From NCBI GenBank assembly GCA_936928855.1, contig CAKZHZ010000091.1, positions 1 through 40,037 of the forward strand: a stretch of DNA of 40,037 nucleotides, written 5' to 3'. This document shows positions 34,532 to 40,037 of the stretch, piece by piece. This stretch comes from an uncultured Polycyclovorans sp. Its GTDB lineage: Bacteria > Pseudomonadota > Gammaproteobacteria > Nevskiales > Nevskiaceae. A model generated the notes under the pieces. It was given only the letters and a program-made list of their open reading frames with translations, was not told the origin of the DNA and searched no databases. The position numbers and the translations under genes are program-made. Position 1 is the first letter of the stretch; the number at the start of each line of letters is the position of its first letter.

Positions 34532-34539
34532 TGGACCGG

Positions 34540-34562
34540 AGCGCCCCTTCGGGGGCGCTTTT
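34540..34562 (+). terminator. Rho-independent terminator after DUF1329
   Basis: AGCGCCCC-TTCG-GGGGCGCT followed by TTTT: a perfect 8-base stem capped by a UUCG tetraloop, 8 bases after the stop. On the opposite strand AAAA precedes the stem, so it may also help end the convergent gene, less efficiently. Confidence 0.9.
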
Positions 34563-34564
34563 GG

Positions 34565-35185
34565 TTACAGCAGCCGCTGAGGCGAAAACTGTGTCGCTGC
34601 CGGCAGCGCCTCGGCTGCCGCAGCAGCGCGGGCAAGGGCGCGATCGGCGGCCACCGGTCCCGTGGCGTGCACCAGACCAACGTAGAGCCGATGCAGAATG
34701 CGGGACAGCGTGTCGGCATCCGCGCCGCTCACCGCGCCAAAGTCGCCTCGGCTGAGGCCGCCTGCCAGCGGCGCCATTTCGGGAGCCTCCGCCGCCTCCA
34801 CGAACTCCCGCAAGGCGTCGGCGCCGGCCTGCTCGGCCGCGGCCAACAGTCGGCCTGCCATCTCGCGGAACACGATGTAGGCAGGGCTGCCGACCTCCGG
34901 AAACGGTGAAGTCGGCACGGAAGGTGCCGGAGCCCGCTGCACGTCATATTTCAGCAGCGCCTGGAACAACGCCGCGCGCAGCGCCACGGCCTGGCTTGCT
35001 GTCAGTCCGAGTTGTGCTGAAAGGGTCTGCGCAAAGTCGGTCATCGCGTTGGCGCGATCCTGGGCATAACGGTCATCCCAGAGGGCCATGGCGTCCCGCA
35101 ATTGGCTACCGCTGAGGACGCCGCTCAGGCCGATCTCCAGCGCGCGGCGGCGCCGTGCGGGGTTCATCGGGCTCACGTTGCTCAT
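34565..35185 (-). CDS. Unrecognised 206-residue protein downstream of amtB
   Basis: I do not recognise this family. The protein is Ala/Leu-rich, with no signal peptide or membrane segment, and mostly helical: an N-terminal part (1-85) starting M-S-N-V-S-P-M-N-P-A-R-R-R-R, a Pro-rich linker (85-100), and a second helical part to the end (F-S-P-Q-R-L-L). GGTGAG lies 7 bases before the ATG, and the gene begins 8 bases after the amtB stop, so it is almost surely cotranscribed with it. A longer in-frame reading through amtB is a shadow. A nitrogen-related or AmtB-associated role is only suggested by position. Confidence 0.7.
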   Translation of the reverse strand: MSNVSPMNPARRRRALEIGLSGVLSGSQLRDAMALWDDRYAQDRANAMTDFAQTLSAQLGLTASQAVALRAALFQALLKYDVQRAPAPSVPTSPFPEVGSPAYIVFREMAGRLLAAAEQAGADALREFVEAAEAPEMAPLAGGLSRGDFGAVSGADADTLSRILHRLYVGLVHATGPVAADRALARAAAAAEALPAATQFSPQRLL

Positions 35186-35193
35186 GACGGCGC

Positions 35194-36495
35194 TCACCGC
35201 TGACCGCCGCCGTGGGTGAGGTCCTTCTGGAACTCCGGATAGCCGATCTCGGCGTGCTCGGTGAAGTCGAGCCCGCGCTGCTCGTGCAGCGTGTCGGCGC
35301 GCAGGCCGACGATCTTCTTCAGCACCCAGAACACCAGTAGCGCCGAGGGAAAGGCCCACAGGAACGCGCTGAAGGCCCCCACCGCCTGAATGAAAACCCG
35401 TTCGGCGTTGAACAGGTCGCCACTGTAGAACAGGCCGGTGGCCAGGGTGCCCCAGACCCCGGCGAAACCGTGAACCGGCACCGCGCCCACCACATCGTCC
35501 ACCTGCCAGGCTTCCAGCAGGCGGCTGCCGAGCACCATGACCACGCCGCCGACGAGTCCGGTGAGGACCGCGAAACCGGTGGTCATGCTGGCGCAGCCGG
35601 CGGTGATGGCGACCAGGCCGGCGATGGCGCCGTTGACCGAGTGGGTCATCAGCACCGGGGCCCCCAACATCCGCTGCATCAAGGTGGCCCCCACCCAGCC
35701 GGCGGCACCGGCCAGGTGCGTGTTGAGCAGTACATGGCCGACGTCCTCGCTGGCTGCCAGCGTGGAGCCACCGTTGAAGCCGAACCATCCCAGCCAGAGG
35801 ATGAAGCCCCCCAGGGCCACCATCGGCAGGTTGTGCCCGGGGATGGGACGCACGTCACCGGCGCGGCCGTAGCGCCCCAGGCGTGGACCCAGCACCAGCA
35901 CCCCCGCGAGGGCGCACCAGGCGCCCACAGAGTGGACCACCGTGGAGCCGGCGAAGTCGGTAAACCCCATGCGGGCCAGCCAGCCCTGGCCGTCGGTCCA
36001 CGAGCCCCACACCCAACTGCCGAACACGGCATAGATGACGGCGGTCACGATGACCGAGGCCAGGGTGTAGGGGAAGAAACGCATGCGCTCGGCCACGGCG
36101 CCGGACACGATGGTGGCGGCGGTGGCGGCAAACATGGCCTGAAACACGAAGAACATGGCGTCCGCACCGCTGGCCGGTTCGTAGAGAAACCCGGTGGTGC
36201 CCACCCAGCCGCTGGGATTGGCGCCGAACATCAGAGCGAAGCCCACCGCCCAGAACGCCAGCGCACCGACGCAGAGGTCGGCATAGTTCTTCATGATGAC
36301 GTTGACGCTGTTCTTGGCCCTTGAGCCGCCGCCTTCCAGCAGCGCAAAGCCGGCCTGCATAAAGAACACGAGGGCGGCGCTGATCGCCACCCAGGCAATG
36401 TCGCCGGGCGTGGACAACGGTCCTTCGGCGTGAGCGTTACCGGGCAGTATCAGGCAGGGGAGAACCAGCGCAAACAGTGCGTGACGCGGAACCAT
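35194..36495 (-). CDS. amtB: Ammonium transporter
   Basis: A trimeric inner-membrane ammonium channel. The protein has 433 residues: signal peptide to about A-H-A (1-23), then 11 membrane helices. Family markers are M-Q-A-G-F-A-L-L-E-G-G, F-A-G-S-T-V-V-H-S-V-G with the first pore histidine, V-P-V-H-G-F-A-G-V-W-G-T with the second, and the C-terminal G-L-D-F-T-E-H-A-E-I-G-Y-P. I start at M-V-P-R-H-A-L-F: GGAG lies 7 bases upstream, whereas the longer frame runs back through the hairpin repeats. A sigma-54 promoter lies 32 bases upstream. No glnK is adjacent. Confidence 0.95.
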   Translation of the reverse strand: MVPRHALFALVLPCLILPGNAHAEGPLSTPGDIAWVAISAALVFFMQAGFALLEGGGSRAKNSVNVIMKNYADLCVGALAFWAVGFALMFGANPSGWVGTTGFLYEPASGADAMFFVFQAMFAATAATIVSGAVAERMRFFPYTLASVIVTAVIYAVFGSWVWGSWTDGQGWLARMGFTDFAGSTVVHSVGAWCALAGVLVLGPRLGRYGRAGDVRPIPGHNLPMVALGGFILWLGWFGFNGGSTLAASEDVGHVLLNTHLAGAAGWVGATLMQRMLGAPVLMTHSVNGAIAGLVAITAGCASMTTGFAVLTGLVGGVVMVLGSRLLEAWQVDDVVGAVPVHGFAGVWGTLATGLFYSGDLFNAERVFIQAVGAFSAFLWAFPSALLVFWVLKKIVGLRADTLHEQRGLDFTEHAEIGYPEFQKDLTHGGGQR

Positions 36496-36526
36496 CGTTA
36501 GCTCCAGGATCAGATAGCACCGGCGA

Positions 36527-36542
36527 TGCAAGAAGAAGGCCA
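36527..36542 (-). promoter_or_regulatory. Sigma-54 promoter of amtB
   Basis: On the minus strand TGGCCT-TCTTC-TTGCA matches the -24/-12 consensus TGGCAC-N5-TTGCW, with exactly 10 bases between the GG and GC dinucleotides. Transcription would start near 36516, about 20 bases before the amtB ATG. Nitrogen-starvation control by NtrC is established for amtB in relatives; I did not find a clear NtrC site. Confidence 0.8.
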
Positions 36543-36559
36543 GTCCTATTTCCAGGGGC

Positions 36560-36668
36560 ATGCCCGACTGGCTCGGGCATCCAGAACCCACCGTCGCGGC
36601 TGGATCCCGCATCAAGTGCGGGATGACTTTTCTATCCATCTCCCGTCATGCCCGACTTGATCGGGCAT
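36560..36668. repeat. Cluster of three REP-like hairpins
   Basis: Three palindromes, each with 8-base arms and a 5-base loop: ATGCCCGA-CTGGC-TCGGGCAT (36560-36580), ATCCCGCA-TCAAG-TGCGGGAT (36604-36624) and ATGCCCGA-CTTGA-TCGGGCAT (36648-36668). The middle one is in reverse orientation: on the minus strand its loop is CTTGA and its flanks are GTC and CCAG, like the third. The arms differ but stay complementary. They lie between amtB and thiC, divergent genes. The first copy overlaps nothing coding. Confidence 0.8.
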
Positions 36669-36716
36669 CCAGGCATCGACCATCGTCGGTCGCGGTGCGG
36701 CGGATCTGCACACGCC

Positions 36717-36745
36717 TTGTCCCCGCTCCCCCCTTGCCCTATCGT
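36717..36745 (+). promoter_or_regulatory. thiC: thiC promoter
   Basis: TTGTCC (36717-36722) and TATCGT (36740-36745) with a 17-base spacer, each matching 4 of 6 consensus bases. The expected transcription start, about 36752, coincides with the first strand of the riboswitch P1 stem, which supports the assignment. Confidence 0.6.
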
Positions 36746-36751
36746 GAGCGC

Positions 36752-36839
36752 CCAAGCCGGGGGTGCCCGCGATGGCGCGGGCTGAGATCACACCCTTGGA
36801 ACCTGGCCGTCACCATTCATGCCGGCGAGGGAAGGCTGG
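36752..36839 (+). ncRNA. Thiamin pyrophosphate (TPP) riboswitch
   Basis: The THI-element core is present: GGGGGTGCCC near 36759-36768, CTGAGA (36782-36787), ACCCTTGGAACCTG (36792-36805) and ATGCCGGCGAGGGA (36819-36832). P1 forms between AAGCC and GGCT at the two ends. It senses TPP and represses thiC downstream. This stretch and the REP hairpins fill most of the 393-base gap between amtB and thiC. Confidence 0.93.
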
Positions 36840-36866
36840 ACGGGCGTGCCTGCCCGGGCCTCCTCT

Positions 36867-36881
36867 CTCGCGGCAAGCGAG
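36867..36881 (+). promoter_or_regulatory. thiC: Hairpin masking the thiC ribosome binding site
   Basis: CTCGC (36867-36871) pairs with GCGAG (36877-36881) around GGCAA. The right arm and the next base form the GCGAGG Shine-Dalgarno of thiC, 7 bases before the ATG. This suggests a riboswitch acting on translation. A second stem, CGGGC/GCCCG (36841-36856), lies between the aptamer and this hairpin and may be part of the switch. Confidence 0.5.
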
Positions 36882-36888
36882 GATTCCC

Positions 36889-38790
<1,902 letters not shown>

Positions 38791-38814
38791 CATTCACGAT
38801 CACCGAGACCCCCC

Positions 38815-39195
38815 ATGGCAGAACCCACCGGCTTGCCCGACATCCGCCTCGACAGCACCCAGCTGTACCGCGAGGAAACCCTCACCGACCGCCGTGTCGG
38901 CACGCTGCGCCGACTGGTGCCGGTGACCGCCGACGGCGCCGATGACCCCGGCCGTCCGGTCGAATTCGAAGGCCATGCCACGCTGATGACGCAGGCAGGC
39001 GCCTTGCCCCTCAACTTTGCGATCGAGGCCAGCGGCGTTGCCGAGGCACTGGAAAAATTCCCCGAAGCCGCCAAGGCAGCGATTCAGGACATGATGGAAG
39101 AGATGGAGCGTCTGCGTCGTGAGCAGGCCAGCTCCATTCTGGTGCCCGGTCGCGGCGGACCGGCGCCGGGGGGCATGCCGCCGGGTTTCTTCTGA
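38815..39195 (+). CDS. Conserved small cytoplasmic protein, 3' end possibly altered by the join
   Basis: A 126-residue protein that resembles a conserved uncharacterised gammaproteobacterial family: L-D-S-T-Q-L-Y-R-E-E-T-L-T-D-R-R-V-G-T-L-R, then F-E-G-H-A-T-L-M-T-Q-A-G-A-L-P-L-N-F and a charged helix M-M-E-E-M-E-R-L-R-R-E-Q-A-S-S-I. No function is known to me. It ends in a Gly/Pro-rich tail P-G-G-M-P-P-G-F-F. I recall relatives having longer Gly/Pro tails, so the last few codons may come from the foreign sequence that starts next to it. It lies 24 bases after thiC. Confidence 0.7.
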   Translation: MAEPTGLPDIRLDSTQLYREETLTDRRVGTLRRLVPVTADGADDPGRPVEFEGHATLMTQAGALPLNFAIEASGVAEALEKFPEAAKAAIQDMMEEMERLRREQASSILVPGRGGPAPGGMPPGFF

Positions 39196-39629
39196 AGGCC
39201 GGGGGCTTTGGCCCAGGCGGCCTGGCGGCCCAGGACGTTCATGAGGGGCACCTTCTGCCCATCGGCGGCCCTGACCACGATGCTCTGCGCCGCGAGGGGC
39301 TGCGAGGTACTGAGCGGCTGGGCCAGCGGGTAGATTTCATTCACGTACTGCGTCGTGCCGGGAATGGGCGTCATGACCTGCACCTGCGTCAGCGGCGCGG
39401 CCTGCGGGGACGTGCCCGTAATGCGGATGCCGCCCGTCTGGTTCAGGGTCGCGGCAGGTTGCGCGGTGGGCGTCAGAAACGACACGCGCACGCCTTGCGA
39501 CAGGAAGTTGATGAGGTTCGCTGCCGTCTGCACGATGGGCGGGAACTTCACGCTGGCATCAATGGTCGTGACCGTCTGCGCCGAAGCAGGCGCGAGGGTC
39601 AACGCGGCAAGAAGCAGGAATTTACGCAT
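39084..39629 (-). CDS. Small secreted protein, truncated at the junction
   Basis: Signal peptide M-R-K-F-L-L-L-A-A-L-T-L-A-P-A-S-A-Q; the mature part is Thr/Gln/Pro-rich (V-T-T-I-D-A-S-V-K-F-P-P, then repeated short hydrophobic strands) up to about residue 145. The C-terminal ~35 residues (from G-G-M-P-P-G-A) are antisense to the previous gene and unlikely to be native. AGGGTGAT precedes the ATG. No family recognised; the composition and signal peptide style recall Deinococcus secreted proteins, an impression only. Confidence 0.5.
   Translation of the reverse strand: MRKFLLLAALTLAPASAQTVTTIDASVKFPPIVQTAANLINFLSQGVRVSFLTPTAQPAATLNQTGGIRITGTSPQAAPLTQVQVMTPIPGTTQYVNEIYPLAQPLSTSQPLAAQSIVVRAADGQKVPLMNVLGRQAAWAKAPGLQKKPGGMPPGAGPPRPGTRMELACSRRRRSISSIMS
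39150..39215. other. Probable chimeric or transfer junction
   Basis: Left of here all genes are gammaproteobacterial in type. Right of here the two genes look Deinococcota-like. The secreted-protein frame (minus) does not stop at the border but runs through the antisense of the 38815-39195 gene to 39084, as expected when a gene is cut and pasted against unrelated DNA. The exact point cannot be set from one sequence. Confidence 0.6.
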
Positions 39630-39750
39630 ACCATCACCCTGCCGCGCGAAGCTGACCGTGGACTGAACAGAAGATCATTGAACGTTGAGAGAAGCGGGTG
39701 TCCTTGCCGACCCGGAGCAACAACCCGGCAGCAACCGCCAGGAGAGGTCT

Positions 39751-40037
39751 TTAAGCGCCGTACTTGTTCAGTTTCAGGGCGTTGGCCATCAGCAGCGACA
39801 TCACGTCCGTACCCTTGCGCAGGCCCAGGGTGCCCTTCAGCCCCTCGGATTCCGTGAAACGCTGCGCCGGGTCGAAGCGCCCGTGACCGCCATGAATCAG
39901 GAACGGCACCGGGTGCCAGCTGTGGCTCATGAGTTTGCTGGGGGTGCTGTGATCCCCCACGATGCCCAGCACGTCGGGCTTCAGGGCCAGAATCTGGGGA
40001 AGCAGTTCATCGAAAATCTCGACCTTGTGCACCTTCT
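39751..40037 (-). CDS. apgM: 2,3-bisphosphoglycerate-independent phosphoglycerate mutase, archaeal type (ApgM), C-terminal part
   Basis: The reading frame is open to the window edge, so only the last 95 residues are seen. They carry the alkaline-phosphatase-superfamily metal motif G-D-H-S-T-P and a following H-S-W-H-P-V-P, then the terminal R-F-T-E-S-E-G-L and L-M-A-N-A-L-K-L-N-K-Y-G-A, all typical of the ApgM family, which interconverts 2- and 3-phosphoglycerate. ApgM is characteristic of archaea and of Thermus/Deinococcus; gammaproteobacteria normally use GpmA or GpmI. The GTG at 40032 is not a start, as the frame continues upstream. Confidence 0.85.
   Translation of the reverse strand, partial: KVHKVEIFDELLPQILALKPDVLGIVGDHSTPSKLMSHSWHPVPFLIHGGHGRFDPAQRFTESEGLKGTLGLRKGTDVMSLLMANALKLNKYGA

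Noticed and set aside
35194..36639. Longer amtB reading beginning at 36639
   Set aside because: The extra 48 residues translate REP hairpins and the sigma-54 promoter; the inner ATG has a signal peptide and a ribosome site.
36763..36888. N-terminal extension of thiC
   Set aside because: It would be translated from inside the riboswitch aptamer.

Overview
This G+C-rich window reads as chromosomal DNA of a gammaproteobacterium, except for its last ~850 bases. The assignment rests on gene order and family type: yrbG-kdsD-kdsC-lptC-lptA-lptB on one strand, ibaG-murA-hisG-hisD on the other, a short-form HisG, RlmJ, and the uvrA / MFS transporter / ssb neighbourhood. No gene was matched by database search; I cannot name a genus, but the long TonB receptor and the DUF1302/DUF1329 pair suit a Nevskiales/Chromatiales/Pseudomonas-like lineage.

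Layout. 1-5.7 kb: a hairpin repeat, the tail of a peptide-transporter permease, its DppD-type ATPase, convergent uvrA, an MFS transporter and ssb. 5.8-9.9 kb: a Rieske oxygenase and a divergent TetR regulator with two matching operator palindromes between them, then a lipoprotein with a collagen-like stalk and a duplicated propeller-like domain. 9.9-16.8 kb (minus strand): a tightly packed run photolyase, RsmB-like methyltransferase, YrbG, KdsD, KdsC, LptC, LptA, LptB, supplying Kdo for LPS and the LPS export machine. 16.85-23.4 kb (plus strand): ABC-2 exporter YadGH, IbaG, MurA, HisG, HisD, RlmJ and a NUDIX hydrolase, most of them overlapping by 1-4 bases.

23.5-31.3 kb: a cell-surface signalling cassette: FecI-type ECF sigma, FecR-type anti-sigma, a 1198-residue TonB-dependent receptor with an N-terminal STN signalling domain, and, 2 bases after the receptor, a classical autotransporter. 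The same ungapped 31-base pattern precedes both the sigma gene and the receptor gene and is a good candidate for the promoter read by this sigma. 31.5-34.5 kb: a DUF1302/DUF1329 pair with several palindromes in its leader. 34.6-36.5 kb (minus): amtB with a well-formed sigma-54 promoter, followed by an unrecognised gene where glnK might be expected. 36.5-39.2 kb: three REP-like hairpins, a promoter plus TPP riboswitch, thiC, and a conserved small protein.

39.2-40.0 kb differs in kind: a small secreted protein and the C-terminus of an archaeal-type phosphoglycerate mutase (ApgM), both looking Deinococcota-like. The secreted-protein frame runs straight into the antisense of the preceding gene, so a chimeric join near 39.2 kb is the simplest explanation. 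The left end also breaks in a repeat, so both edges should be treated with caution.

No tRNA, rRNA, CRISPR array, transposase or integrase was seen.
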